Positions 8,123 to 17,400 of a stretch of 43,028 nucleotides of DNA are shown one piece after another. The stretch covers positions 1 to 43,028 of IMG/VR virus record IMGVR_UViG_3300034012_002969. The stretch is one strand, 5' to 3'. How positions within the stretch are numbered: the first letter of the stretch is position 1; each line of letters begins with the position of its first letter. A program made the translations under genes and the position numbers. The notes under the pieces are model-generated. The model ran no database searches, had not been told where the DNA came from, and saw only the letters and a program-made list of their open reading frames with translations. The DNA is from a virus.

Positions 8123-8473
8123 ATGGCGCGGACGGTCGCACAGGTGCTCACGGCGGCGCGCGGACTTCTTCAGGACGAGCGGACGCCCTATCGTTACGCG
8201 GATTCCGCGTTGGCGACGTATCTGTCCGAGGCGGTTGGGGAGGCGCGGCGCCTGCGACCCGACCTGTTCCTGCGGACGTTCCGGGCGCCAGTGCCGTTCT
8301 ACACGGCGGCTGATAGCGCGGTGCAGGTGCCCCTCCCCGACATGTATTTCTCCCAGGTGGTGAACTATGTGGTCGGGCGTGCGGAACTGCGCGACGACCA
8401 AGCCACCAACGATTCGCGGGCGATGGAACTTCTCAGGGCTTTCGGAATCGCCCTGACAGGAGGTAAGCGGTGA
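8123..8473 (+). CDS. Putative head-tail adaptor (connector) protein, 116 aa
   Basis: The start (MARTVAQVLTAARGLLQDE) followed by PYRYADSALATYLSEAVGEA and RRLRPDLF is the pattern of the phage adaptor family I associate with DUF6682-like proteins: a small helical bundle that docks under the portal. RAPVPFYTAADSAVQVPLPD would be its short beta insertion. It lies between the capsid and a second adaptor-like gene, as expected. ATG 8123 is directly preceded by GAATC with GAGGTGGTGAGAAG upstream; the open frame extends back into the capsid gene but those residues have no adaptor character. It ends with a GTGA overlap into the next gene. Confidence 0.7.
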   Translation: MARTVAQVLTAARGLLQDERTPYRYADSALATYLSEAVGEARRLRPDLFLRTFRAPVPFYTAADSAVQVPLPDMYFSQVVNYVVGRAELRDDQATNDSRAMELLRAFGIALTGGKR

Positions 8474-9090
8474 GTGACCCCATTCTGATGTTCGAGGCGG
8501 TGAAGCGTGCGGCGAACGCACGGCTGACGGGAATCGCTCCGGACCTTCTCGACCAAGAGGCACGTTGGGTGCTCGACGAGTTTCTGCGCGAGACTCGTAT
8601 CTGGCGCCGCACGCTGACCGTCGCGCTGGTTGCCGGCCAGGAGGACTATGCCCTGGACATCGAGGACTATGAATCGGTGGCAGGCGTCCAGGCGGTGGCC
8701 TACGGTGCAGCCGGGCTTATGGCCGGCGTGGAGCGGATGACGCGCACGCGGACGGGTGCGCCGACCACTGCGGGCATGCTGACCGACCGCACGATTCGCG
8801 TATACCCCATCCCCAGTGCTGGCCTGACGGAGCCGCTGACGGTCGATGTCTGGCTGACGATGTTGGTCCACGTTGACCAGCCGCCGCCCGACGTGATTCT
8901 TCCCTTCCAAGACGCGCTGCTTCAGGGGCTGCTGGTTCGCTGCTACTCCATCCCCAACGTGGCCTGGACGAACCTTCAGCTTGCGGGGGCGCACCAGATT
9001 TCGTATGAAGGAGCCAAGGCGCGGGTGCGCCGGCAAGTGGATGCCGCACGGATGCGTGGGACGCAGTTCATGCGGATTCCCCGGTTCTGA
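8470..9090 (+). CDS. Putative second head-tail connector/tail-stem protein, 206 aa
   Basis: GTG start overlapping the previous stop by 4 bases, with a near-ideal Shine-Dalgarno AGGAGGT at 8458-8464. The opening helix (PILMFEAVKRAANARLTGIA) and WVLDEFLRETRIWRR, followed by a beta-sandwich-like middle (YALDIEDYESVAGVQAVAYG; TIRVYPIP) and a C-terminal helix, match the general build of gp11/gp4-type tubular connectors that join adaptor to nozzle in short-tailed phages. Assignment is by build and position rather than a specific motif. Confidence 0.65.
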   Translation: MSDPILMFEAVKRAANARLTGIAPDLLDQEARWVLDEFLRETRIWRRTLTVALVAGQEDYALDIEDYESVAGVQAVAYGAAGLMAGVERMTRTRTGAPTTAGMLTDRTIRVYPIPSAGLTEPLTVDVWLTMLVHVDQPPPDVILPFQDALLQGLLVRCYSIPNVAWTNLQLAGAHQISYEGAKARVRRQVDAARMRGTQFMRIPRF

Positions 9091-9102
9091 TAGGAATCGC
9101 CT

Positions 9103-10296
9103 GTGACCTACACTTTCGCCAACAACGCCGCGTCCACCCTCGCCAGCACGTGTTCCATCGTGGCCACGAGTCTGGCTGTGCAGACTGGGCACGGCTCGCG
9201 CTTCCCCAGCCCGACCGGGGATCAGCGCGTCGCGATCACGGTGCAGAACGGCTCCGCCTTCGAAATCATGGAAGTGACAGCCCGTGCCGGTGACATCCTG
9301 ACCGTCGAACGCGCGAAGGATGGGACCATCGCCCAGACGTGGCTCGCGGGTTCCTCGGTGGACATCCGCCTGCCCAGGATCGTGCTGGATAGCTTCGCCC
9401 AGAAGGGGAGCGTCCTGGCCCTGGCCGGGGGCACGATGGTGGGTCCGGTCCTGCTGGATGACACCACGTCGGTGTCCACTCCGCCGCTGGCGTTCGACGG
9501 CGATTCCAATACGGGCCTCGGCCACCCCGCGCCTGACACCGTGTCGCTTGTGACTTCAGGCAACGAGCGGTTCCGCGCGACGAACGCCGGGGTCGAGGCG
9601 CTGGTGCCGATCATCGCGCCTGCCGGAGACAAGACGGCGCCGGGGGTGACGTTCTCGGGGGACGGCGACACCGGCGTGTTCCGCCCCTCGGCCAACGAAG
9701 TCGGAATCACTGTTGGCGGCACCTACATCGTCAAGTTCGATTCCGCCGGCCAGACCACGATGGGCACCCAGACCGTCGAGGGCGTGTTCCAGTCGAAGTT
9801 CTCCAGCAAAAATGTCTTTGAGACGAGCAGCAAGGGAATCTTGGTTACTGGGGAAACCCACACCACGAGCCATTCCACGGTCGGCGGAAACTTTGGGGTG
9901 GGCGGTGGCGTGTCTGTCGCGGCGTCCATCGAGGCGGGGGGCTATGTGAAGGCCACGACCTATCTTGAGGCGGGCAAGGCGGGTGTGTCGGGGAATCAAG
10001 CTGTCGTCTATTCCCAGTTCCCGCTCACTGCGAACGCCAACGGGACGATGACGCTTCCGAACGGTGTTGTGGAGAAATGGGGTGGTGGGGCGACGGCGGA
10101 TGGTGAGGTGGATGTCACCTTTCCGACCCCATTCCCGACCGCAGTGTGGAACATCCACCTGACGGTGGGGGCGGGAACCACCAAACACAACGGATTCGGC
10201 ACTCTAGTTGTGGGCACCATTTCCCCGACCGGATTCAAGGTTTGGGGTAAGGCGGGCGAGAGCCTTGCGTTCTACTACCGGGCAATCGGTAACTGA
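9103..10296 (+). CDS. Tail fibre protein with gp53-like C-terminal domain, 397 aa
   Basis: An adsorption appendage. Residues 1-105 form a beta-rich N-terminal domain of the kind that attaches fibres to the virion (AITVQNGSAFEIMEVTARAG, DILTVERAKDGT). The middle holds two copies of the fibre motif F-x-G-D-x-(N/D)-T-G, at about residues 129 and 184 (AFDGDSNTGLGHPAPD and TFSGDGDTGVFRPSAN), each followed by a strand pair. The last 90 residues (LPNGVVEKWGGG ... VTFPTPFPTAVWNIHLTVG ... AFYYRAIGN) match the gp53-like tail-fibre C-terminal domain, expected to trimerise and carry receptor contacts. The GTG start is 5 bases after AGGAATC. There is no template/variable repeat or reverse transcriptase, so no diversity-generating system is attached to it here. 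Confidence 0.85.
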   Translation: MTYTFANNAASTLASTCSIVATSLAVQTGHGSRFPSPTGDQRVAITVQNGSAFEIMEVTARAGDILTVERAKDGTIAQTWLAGSSVDIRLPRIVLDSFAQKGSVLALAGGTMVGPVLLDDTTSVSTPPLAFDGDSNTGLGHPAPDTVSLVTSGNERFRATNAGVEALVPIIAPAGDKTAPGVTFSGDGDTGVFRPSANEVGITVGGTYIVKFDSAGQTTMGTQTVEGVFQSKFSSKNVFETSSKGILVTGETHTTSHSTVGGNFGVGGGVSVAASIEAGGYVKATTYLEAGKAGVSGNQAVVYSQFPLTANANGTMTLPNGVVEKWGGGATADGEVDVTFPTPFPTAVWNIHLTVGAGTTKHNGFGTLVVGTISPTGFKVWGKAGESLAFYYRAIGN

Positions 10297-10320
10297 TTCG
10301 AGTTCTAGGGGAGAATCACT

Positions 10321-10743
10321 ATGGGCCGTTCTCAGCGACTGCTCCGGTATCGTGAAGGCGTCGATTCCGAGGGCTACACCGCCTACGAGCGCGACGAGGC
10401 GTCGCTTCGGACGCATGCCCAGCAGCAGGCGTCGGCCACGCTGCGCGGGCGCAACGCCGGCCCGGCCTGCACCACGGTCCCCACGCCCACCGGCACGCCG
10501 ACTGTGGGGCAGACGCTCACCTGCGGCAACGGTGTCTGGGCGGGGACCACTGGCGGCGGCTCGATTACCTACGCCCGACAGTGGTTCCGTGGGAACATGG
10601 AGATTGCCGGCGCGACGGGCACAACCCGTGTGCTGGCGGCGGCTGACGCCGGGCACATCCTCCAGTGCCGCCTCACGGCCACCGACGCGAATGGCCGCAC
10701 GGTCCAGTTCTCGAACCGCACTGCCGTCATCGCGGCAGCCTAA
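10321..10743 (+). CDS. Small Ig-like domain virion protein, 140 aa
   Basis: Residues about 48-138 form one bacterial Ig-like repeat with the usual signposts: PTGTPTVGQTLTCGNGVW, ARQWFRGNMEIAGATG, and ADAGHILQCRLTATDANGRT. Such domains decorate capsids and tails and bind weakly to cell-surface sugars. The N-terminal 45 residues are charged and helical (YREGVDSEGYTAYERDEASL) and may be the anchor. Three cysteines are present (residues 50, 68, 120). It sits between the fibre and another small structural gene, so a decoration or fibre-associated role is likely; which particle part it coats is unknown. Confidence 0.7.
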   Translation: MGRSQRLLRYREGVDSEGYTAYERDEASLRTHAQQQASATLRGRNAGPACTTVPTPTGTPTVGQTLTCGNGVWAGTTGGGSITYARQWFRGNMEIAGATGTTRVLAAADAGHILQCRLTATDANGRTVQFSNRTAVIAAA

Positions 10744-10757
10744 CGGAGATTCTTTCC

Positions 10758-11318
10758 ATGAAGCTGACCTTCCTGTCCCCGCTGTTCGCTCCGCTGTTCG
10801 GCGTGCGGATGAAGGAGCGCCTGCTGCGCTCGATCATCGACGGCGCCAAGGCCCCCACGATGGTGTTCGATGTCGAGTGCATCGGCCCTGATGGCAAGGT
10901 GAAGTGGCGGGAATCCGCCAAGAACCTTGTTACCAACCAGGGGCGGGTGGACATCCTCGACAAATACCTCAAGGGCGCCACCTACACCGCTTCGTGGTTC
11001 CTGATGCTGAAGGGCACGGGCTCCGTCGCCAACGCCGACACTCTGGCCTCCAACGCCGGCTGGGACGAGGTGACGCCCTATTCGGGCAACCGCCCGGCGA
11101 TCACCTGGGGCACCACCACTGGCACCACGACGGCCACCAACACCGCCACGGCGGTGTCCATCACGATCAACGCCACGGCGACGGTCGCGGGTGCCGGCTG
11201 CTGCACCGTGAACACCGGCACGTCGGGGATTCTCTACAACGTCTCGGACTTCGCCGCGTCGCGTTCGGTGGCTTCCGGCGACACGCTCAACGTCACGCCG
11301 ACGATCACGATGTCTTGA
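10758..11318 (+). CDS. Putative minor structural protein, Thr/Ala-rich, 186 aa
   Basis: Starts MKLTFLSPLFAPLFG; the ATG has ACGGAG about 10 bases upstream. An in-frame start at 10665 would overlap the previous gene by 79 bases and is less likely. Residues 25-85 (VFDVECIGPDGKVKWRESAK, NLVTNQGRVDILDKYLKGA, SWFLMLKGTG) belong to a recurrent phage family of unknown role usually found among tail/appendage genes. Residues 110-186 are Thr/Ala/Gly-rich beta sequence (TTTGTTTATNTATAVSITIN) suggesting a fibrous or beta-solenoid shaft. Likely a virion component; the exact position is not evident. Confidence 0.65.
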   Translation: MKLTFLSPLFAPLFGVRMKERLLRSIIDGAKAPTMVFDVECIGPDGKVKWRESAKNLVTNQGRVDILDKYLKGATYTASWFLMLKGTGSVANADTLASNAGWDEVTPYSGNRPAITWGTTTGTTTATNTATAVSITINATATVAGAGCCTVNTGTSGILYNVSDFAASRSVASGDTLNVTPTITMS

Positions 11319-11349
11319 TTCGAGGCGCTGATTCGAATCGGAGAGAGTC

Positions 11350-11772
11350 ATGACGACCATTACCTCCACTGGGAATTTCTACCGCCGGCCCACCAAGTCG
11401 GCGGAGATTGGATTTGTGGTGGGCTACCACTTCCACAATTTCGATCATACCGTGATTCCGCTCGCGGGGCTTTGGCGCGTGCAGCAATATGAATGGGTGG
11501 AGGGGGAAGACGCACCCGACCCGGCGAAGTTCCTGGGTGAAGTGCTGGTCGCGTCTAAGTTGTTCACCCCGCCGGGGGTGGAGGTGTCTCCGTGGATCGT
11601 GATTCAGAAGGCTCGCTGGCATAGGCTTGAGTTGGTGTCGAAGACCGCCTATCTCGTCGGAGGCGCCACTGTCGAGTGCGCGGAAGGTGAGTTCTGGTGT
11701 TGTTTCTCCCTGCGTGACTACACTGGCGAAGTTACGGAGTTCGACACTGGCTGGCGAGGAATCAACGTGTGA
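11350..11772 (+). CDS. Cupin-like small protein, 140 aa
   Basis: Carries HFHNFDH at residues 27-33 (His27, His29, Asn30, Asp32, His33), the kind of His-rich strand motif that holds a metal in cupin beta-barrels. A later strand has WHRLELVSKTAYLV, and CCFSLRDYTGEV occurs near the C-terminus. Length suits a single-domain cupin. Similar small proteins occur next to tail fibre genes in other phages, where their role is unclear; metal binding for fibre assembly or a sugar-modifying activity are both possible. GAGTC directly abuts the ATG, with GGAGAG upstream. The stop overlaps the next GTG start by 4 bases. Confidence 0.6.
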   Translation: MTTITSTGNFYRRPTKSAEIGFVVGYHFHNFDHTVIPLAGLWRVQQYEWVEGEDAPDPAKFLGEVLVASKLFTPPGVEVSPWIVIQKARWHRLELVSKTAYLVGGATVECAEGEFWCCFSLRDYTGEVTEFDTGWRGINV

Positions 11773-12263
11773 CTGTTCACGGCGGTATCTACTACACAGA
11801 CCCATACTTGCTCAGGAACATCACGGTCCCGAGGGACCGGCTTGTCCAGCGTGGCGAGGTCGTGGCGGTGTGGGATGCGCAGCCCGGCGAGACATTCGAG
11901 AACTGGGGGCTGGCGCCGCCGGAAAGGCCGCATTGGCATATTTCGAATCCGCACGTTTTGCGGTTCGCCATTGAAGGTGTGACCTATGAACAGGTTCGGT
12001 GGATCGAGGTGCCCTGGACTGTGCCTGGGGAGGATGGGCAGGAGCGCCTGATTGCTCAGCGGCTGTGGCGGTTCGATGTTGACGCGCTTGTGGCAGAGGA
12101 AGTGCTGCGACTCGGGCGCCCGGTCAACGCGGCGCAGGACGTGGTTGTTGTGGACCAAGAGCGCCGTCTTCGGTGGGTGCGAAGACGTGTGGAAGGCGGC
12201 ATGATGCTCAACAAGGCCGCAGGCGACATCCCCCTCAACGACCCGACTCGAATTGTGGGGTGA
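11769..12263 (+). CDS. Hypothetical protein coupled to the cupin-like gene, 164 aa
   Basis: GTG start overlapping the upstream stop (GTGA). The first 60 residues look beta-rich (GGIYYTDPYLLRNITVPRD, GEVVAVWDAQPGE); the C-terminal half is charged and helical (DVDALVAEEVLRLG, QERRLRWVRRRVEGGMMLNK). No membrane segment, signal or known motif. Translational coupling with the cupin-like gene and location between two appendage genes suggest the pair work together, for example as fibre chaperone or adaptor. This is inference only. Confidence 0.65.
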   Translation: MTVHGGIYYTDPYLLRNITVPRDRLVQRGEVVAVWDAQPGETFENWGLAPPERPHWHISNPHVLRFAIEGVTYEQVRWIEVPWTVPGEDGQERLIAQRLWRFDVDALVAEEVLRLGRPVNAAQDVVVVDQERRLRWVRRRVEGGMMLNKAAGDIPLNDPTRIVG

Positions 12264-12266
12264 GTC

Positions 12267-14111
12267 ATGGCTTCGCGGGTGCTTGCCACATCAGGCGGCG
12301 ACCATACGACGCTGGCAGACTGGGCGTCATGGGCGACGAATCCGGCGAACTTCGGTGGTGCTGCTAACTGGGATGACCCCACCAATGGTGGGGACCAAAT
12401 TCTCCGTGTCGCGAACAGCACGTTCACGTTCACATCTTCTCAGGTGTTGGACCTCGATGCATTAGTTACGGCGACGTATTATAAAGCCACGGTTCGCCCG
12501 AACACGGAGGGCAGCGTAACGTATGTCGGGGCTAAGGTTGCGGCGGATGGCACACTGAATCTGAGCAGCGTCGATAAGAATCCACGGTTCAGCAATTCCG
12601 GCTATAGCCATGCCTACATGGTGGACCTCTCGTCCTGCACTGCCGTGGAGTGGCGATTCGAGGGACTCGCGTTTATTCTGGCGAATCACCGGACGGGGTG
12701 TCTGCGATTTGCCAGCGGCGCTACTCGGCATGTCTACATCGACCGCTGCATCTTTGCAGACCGAACGGGCGGCGGCGAGCCAGTATTCAACGGTGGACCT
12801 ACTGGGGCGGCTGCGGGCCGAATCCATCTGCGTTCTTGTGTTGTGGATTGCCTTGATAACGTCAATGGGATGGTGTTTTGGCAGGCATGCAGCGGCGCCT
12901 TCATTCTCGGTAATACGATTCGTATTGGGTCAGGAGGCACAACGTTTCTTACTGGGGCTGGTAGCCAGATCGCGGTCAAGGCATACGGAAACGCGATCTA
13001 CCATACGTCGGACGGTTCGAGCGCCTTCACAGGGACAGGCATCAGCGCAGCGGATTTCCCGACCAACTACAACGTCTCGAACCTCACCGGCACGAACTGG
13101 ACCAGCGACTTCGATAGTGCCGGCGATGTGAACAACAGCACCATCGCGAACATGTTCGTGAGTTCCACGAATCAATACCCAAAGAGCGCGGGGGCGCTAC
13201 ATGGTGTTGTCTCGTGGGCCGGGCTGCCTTCCGATGTGCAGGCAGTGTGGCCGACGCTTGATTTCATCGGTAACACCGTTACGCAATCCGGTTCGTTCTC
13301 GGCTGGCGCCTTCTATGTCGCCGGCACAACCACATACAACGAAACGATTTCGGACGGCGCCACCAACGACCACTCGTTCACCATCGCAGGCACCTTCGTG
13401 CCTACCCTATCCGACGCAACAACCGGAGCAGAATCGTTCCTGGCTGGGTTGTCCATCTCCATGTCGCTGAGCGATTCTGTTACCAGTGCGGAATCGGTGA
13501 GTGCCGCAGTGACCTTTGGTCCGGTTCTCTCGGAGGTTGGGGCGGCTGGGGAGTCGCACGCAACAACCGCTGTGATGCAGCCCACGACATCCGATTCCGG
13601 CACGGCTGGGGAATCCTACGCGACAACGGTGGCGTTTGCGGCGACCATCGTGGATTCCGGCGCGGGTGCCGAGTCGTTCGGCGCTGCGGCAACGCTGATC
13701 GCCACACTGACTGACGCAGGGTCCGGTGGAGAATCATTCATCGGCGGCTTGCTGCTGTCTGAAGGTTTTACGGATTCCGCAACTGCTGCCGAGTCGCTGA
13801 CCTACAGCCTTATCTTTGGGGCGGTCCTGTCGGATTCGTCGCTGGTAGGAGAGTCGTTTGGCGCGGCGGCGACGTTTGCAGCCAATTTCCTCGACGCGCT
13901 GTCGGCTGGGGATTCCTTCGTTGGGGGGATGGTATTCTCCGAGACGATCACTGCCGGCGGCACGACGGGCGAATCGTTCGCGGACCTCTTGGCGCTCTAC
14001 GGCATCTTCAGTGTCCTAACCGTCGTATCCACGGTGGGAAGGATCGAACTGGTGTCCTCGGGGCCTGCCAGTGTATTCTCGGACGTGACAGAGCAGCCGT
14101 CGCGCGCCTAG
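12267..14111 (+). CDS. Putative beta-helix appendage protein with eleven 20-residue C-terminal repeats, 614 aa
   Basis: Residues 1-350 look like a right-handed beta-helix typical of spike or fibre proteins: short strands, many Asn/Ser/Thr/Gly, and rung-like phrases such as HVYIDRCIFADRTGGG, RIHLRSCVVDCLDNVNG and GAFILGNTIRIGSGG. Residues 361-580 are eleven tandem repeats of exactly 20 residues, described separately. The C-terminal 35 residues are a hydrophobic strand region (LYGIFSVLTVVSTVGRIELV). The gene is visibly less G+C-rich than the capsid genes and uses more A/T-ending codons, suggesting separate origin. GAGTC directly abuts the ATG. Probably a receptor-binding or decorating appendage; enzymatic residues are not evident. 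Confidence 0.7.
   Translation: MASRVLATSGGDHTTLADWASWATNPANFGGAANWDDPTNGGDQILRVANSTFTFTSSQVLDLDALVTATYYKATVRPNTEGSVTYVGAKVAADGTLNLSSVDKNPRFSNSGYSHAYMVDLSSCTAVEWRFEGLAFILANHRTGCLRFASGATRHVYIDRCIFADRTGGGEPVFNGGPTGAAAGRIHLRSCVVDCLDNVNGMVFWQACSGAFILGNTIRIGSGGTTFLTGAGSQIAVKAYGNAIYHTSDGSSAFTGTGISAADFPTNYNVSNLTGTNWTSDFDSAGDVNNSTIANMFVSSTNQYPKSAGALHGVVSWAGLPSDVQAVWPTLDFIGNTVTQSGSFSAGAFYVAGTTTYNETISDGATNDHSFTIAGTFVPTLSDATTGAESFLAGLSISMSLSDSVTSAESVSAAVTFGPVLSEVGAAGESHATTAVMQPTTSDSGTAGESYATTVAFAATIVDSGAGAESFGAAATLIATLTDAGSGGESFIGGLLLSEGFTDSATAAESLTYSLIFGAVLSDSSLVGESFGAAATFAANFLDALSAGDSFVGGMVFSETITAGGTTGESFADLLALYGIFSVLTVVSTVGRIELVSSGPASVFSDVTEQPSRA
13347..14006 (+). repeat. Eleven tandem 60-bp (20-residue) coding repeats
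   Basis: The translated units align without a single insertion: ISDGATNDHSFTIAGTFVPT, LSDATTGAESFLAGLSISMS, LSDSVTSAESVSAAVTFGPV, LSEVGAAGESHATTAVMQPT and so on to ITAGGTTGES-F. The consensus is [LIF]-[ST]-D-x(3,4)-[AG]-E-S-[FY] followed by ten mostly small/hydrophobic residues. Nucleotide identity between units is low while the protein period is exact, so the array is old and kept by selection on structure rather than freshly expanded. Alternating polar/hydrophobic residues suggest each unit adds one strand pair or solenoid coil. Confidence 0.9.
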
Positions 14112-14120
14112 GAGTAGCCC

Positions 14121-14426
14121 ATGTCCGGTTCGAGTGAGGAATCCCTGGTTGTAGGAGGCTCCGCCCGCCTCGTCGCGCGGCTGACCGACTACAGCGGCGC
14201 CCCTGTGTCGCCTGAAGGTATTCGGCTTCTGGTGCTGCGCCCCAATACCGGAGTCAGCTTCCTCCAGAGCGTGGCTATCGTGGACGGCACGGCTGTGGGG
14301 GTCATCGAACTCGATACCCCAGGCATGTGGCGTTTCCGGTTTGAGACAACGGCGCCGCCTGTGGTAGCATACGAAGGCCATTTCTCGGTCGCACGCCGGA
14401 TGGTTCCCCCGCTGGCCGATTCTTGA
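14121..14426 (+). CDS. Stand-alone copy of the tailspike N-terminal Ig-like module, 101 aa
   Basis: Nearly the whole protein aligns with residues 1-100 of the adjacent tailspike and with the gene at 17721-18053. Shared landmarks are RL-x-A-x-LTD-x-x-G-x-PVS, V/I-R-LLVL-x-P, G-x-W-x-(Y/F)-RFE-x-T and (K/R)-R-x-VPPL at the end. The pattern suggests a small beta-sandwich. Since the tailspike keeps this module at its virion-proximal end, the free copy may be an adaptor that pairs with it or fills related attachment sites. The start has GGAG about 8 bases upstream. Relationship to the tailspike is seen directly; function is inferred. Confidence 0.8.
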   Translation: MSGSSEESLVVGGSARLVARLTDYSGAPVSPEGIRLLVLRPNTGVSFLQSVAIVDGTAVGVIELDTPGMWRFRFETTAPPVVAYEGHFSVARRMVPPLADS

Positions 14427-14444
14427 CCGTTAAGGAATCCTGCA

Positions 14445-17400
14445 ATGTCTGGTGCTACCGGCGCGCAGTATATCGAAGGCTCCACGGCTACCTTTCGCGC
14501 TCGCCTTCTGGACATCGACGGCAACCCTGTGGACCCATCCAACGTCCGGATGCTCGTGCTTGCCCCTGACGCCACGGAAAGCTATCTGGCGACTACCAGC
14601 CTGGATGGGGGCAGCATCATCGGCACGGTGCATCTGACCCGACACGGGACGTGGCGCTACCGCTTCGAAAGCACGATTGAGCCCTACGCCGTGTTCGAGG
14701 AATACTTCTCGGTCCAGAAGCGCGGGGTGCCGCCGCTGCCCGGCCCCGGTGGGAGCGCGCCGACTCTTGCGACCAACTGGCGAATCGGGGAACTGCCGGC
14801 GACCTCGCCGCTGCAACTCACCGACCAGATCGCCGTCAGCCGGGGAGCGCCCGCGACGACGTATCGGGGCACGGTGGGCGACATCGTGTCGCTGGTGCAG
14901 ACGCAGAACGTCTCTGACGTGTATATCACGCCGGAGCAGTTCGGCGCCATCGGGGACGGCGAGAGCCATCCCGCCTTCGAAGTGCTCGGCGTGGACACCC
15001 TGGAAGAACTTCAGGAGTGGAACAACGGCATGTATGCGTTCGCTGATTCCATCGGGAATGAGATGGATTGGCTCGGGCTTCAGGCCGCGCTTCGTGCCGG
15101 CGGAGAGGTGCGTGGAACTCCCGGTGCGGTCTACGTGGCGAACAAGACCATCGCCGTGTGGAACGGGCATGTGCAGTGGGACGGTCGCGGGTGCGTATGG
15201 TCCTTCCAGGGCCAGGAAGAAGTGCTCGATGACGGGAGCAATCTGGTCACGAATCCCAGCTTCAACAGCGGCGCGACTGGATGGCAGAACACGATTCTGG
15301 CGCCGCGTGTGGATGTTGTGTTTGCTGGGGGCAAGGCAACCTTCACCGATCCGCCCGTGACGTTCACGCCTGGGGAATCGCACTTCGGGCAGTTCGGCCA
15401 GCAGATGACGATTCCGCCCGGCAAGTGGACAGTGCGGGCGCGGGTGAAGCTGTCGGAAGGCGCCAGCCAGGGGTATTGGGGTGCGCGCTTGCTTGGCATG
15501 GGGTTCTTCAAGGACGGCCCCGGTCTGGGTGGGTGGGCGTGGCCCGATCCACTCTACGCCATTTCCTCGGCGGGCGCGACGGTGGCCTCTCCCTTCGATG
15601 GGTGGATGGAGTTTGACATCGAGGCGCCGGAAGAAGTGACGGCGTGGCTGACGTTCTCCGGATTCAACTGCGACTGGGAGGTGCAGGAAGTCCGCTTGAG
15701 CCCGTTCCTGATGAATTTCTCGGTGTGGTGCTCTGGGGACTTCGTTTCCGGCAGGCAGTATGACGAGACAGAACTGCGGAACTTCAAGATCGTCGGCCCG
15801 GCGCAGCGCGATTGGTGGGGCGACGAACGGTATGGGTTCCAGAACCCCGAGTTCGCAGGACCGTTCATCTCCGGATTCCTCCACAAGAGTTTCGCGGGGG
15901 AGAGCGCACGTGCGAATCTGGTGAACGTGCATATCCGCGAGTTTTTCCGGGGGGTGCATTTCTCGGATCAGGCGTTCCTGATTCGTCATACGGCTGTCAC
16001 CATTGGTGCGTGCGGGGAGTGCGTCTACTTCCAGCCGGCAGTGCGCAACGCGGGTGAGAACCTACGATTCACCGACTGCATCCTTTTCAACTCCGGTGTC
16101 GCCGTTCATGCAGCCGGCGGTGCCGAGTGGAACTTCGTCGGCACGTCCATCGACTTCTGCCGCGTCCTCGTGCGCGGGCGGAAGGGTGCGGTCCTGAACT
16201 TCACCAACCACCATTTCGAGTTCAACGCTTCCGAGACGCGAATCTGGTTTTCGACGGTGGATTCGCCGCTGGGCTGGAATCGCACCATCACTGGGGGAAC
16301 TTCCGGCGCCACGGCAAAGGTGCTGATTTCGGATCGCCAGGGGAACCCTTGGGCGGAGCGCACCCCCTCCGTTGTCGTTGAGGTGCTATCCGGCACGTTC
16401 CTGCATGGCGAGACTGTCACGGATGGTGTTGGCGGCTCTGCTGTGGTGGATGGCGGGGTTGCCTGGGGCGAGCCTCTGGTCGATCTGGACGGCGGCTCCT
16501 ACATGATCATGCCGAGTGGTGAATGGCTCCAGTCCGGTGCCGGGCACCGTGGGGGCCTGCATGCGGTTCGAGTGAACACCACCCAGGATACGGTGGCTTT
16601 TGGTGATGTGTGGGCCTACAACTTGCTCACCGCGTCCGGAGACTGGGGGGTTGGTGCCGGGCGAATCGTGTTCAACAACCACCTGGGGCCGGGCAATCCG
16701 CTGTTCCCGACGATGCTGCTGCGGAACCAGCAAATGGATGCGTTCGCTGGGAATGGTGGGATTGCCGGCACGGGCACATGGGAGGACCAGGGCTTCTCGG
16801 GGCCGGAGGATGAAATTGGAATCGACTTCAGCGCACATTCGCCCGGCGGGGCCGAGGCGCCTTCTTCGCGCGGGTTGATTCCGTGGGAGCAAGAGGTCCG
16901 TGTGGATCGCGCCGTGTTCCGCACCGCAGGCAACGCATCGCTGGCGCTGGACATCAATGAAGTATATACGGGCGGCACCGAACTGCGCGTCTTCATCCCG
17001 GTGCGCGCGGGGAAAATCGTGCTGCCGGAGTTCTGGTTCTCCAAGCCCGAAGTGAAGGCGAATCGGACGCATGGCCCGTTTACGTCGGGGCTGCCGCTTG
17101 CGGGCGACACAATCTATGTGAACATCTCCGAGGGTAAGACCCTCGCGATCATCGAAGACAAGCACGTGCAGTGGCTTGGTGGCAACGGCCCGCGCCCTGG
17201 CTGGAGTGTGACGCTGGCGAGCGTTACCGGGAACCCCGGCGGTGTGGCCAACGCCGTGTGGAACGCGACGCACGCGGTCGTGGAGCGGCTGGACGCCTTT
17301 CGATTCACCATCGACCTTGGAGTCGGCAACGCCGCGACCTCCACTGTGGCGAACGCGGGTGGGGCAGCGGTCGAGGCGACCTACACCCAGACCAATGTGC

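Noticed and set aside
9103-11318. Possible diversity-generating retroelement attached to fibre genes
   Set aside because: No reverse transcriptase, accessory protein or template/variable repeat pair is present in the window.
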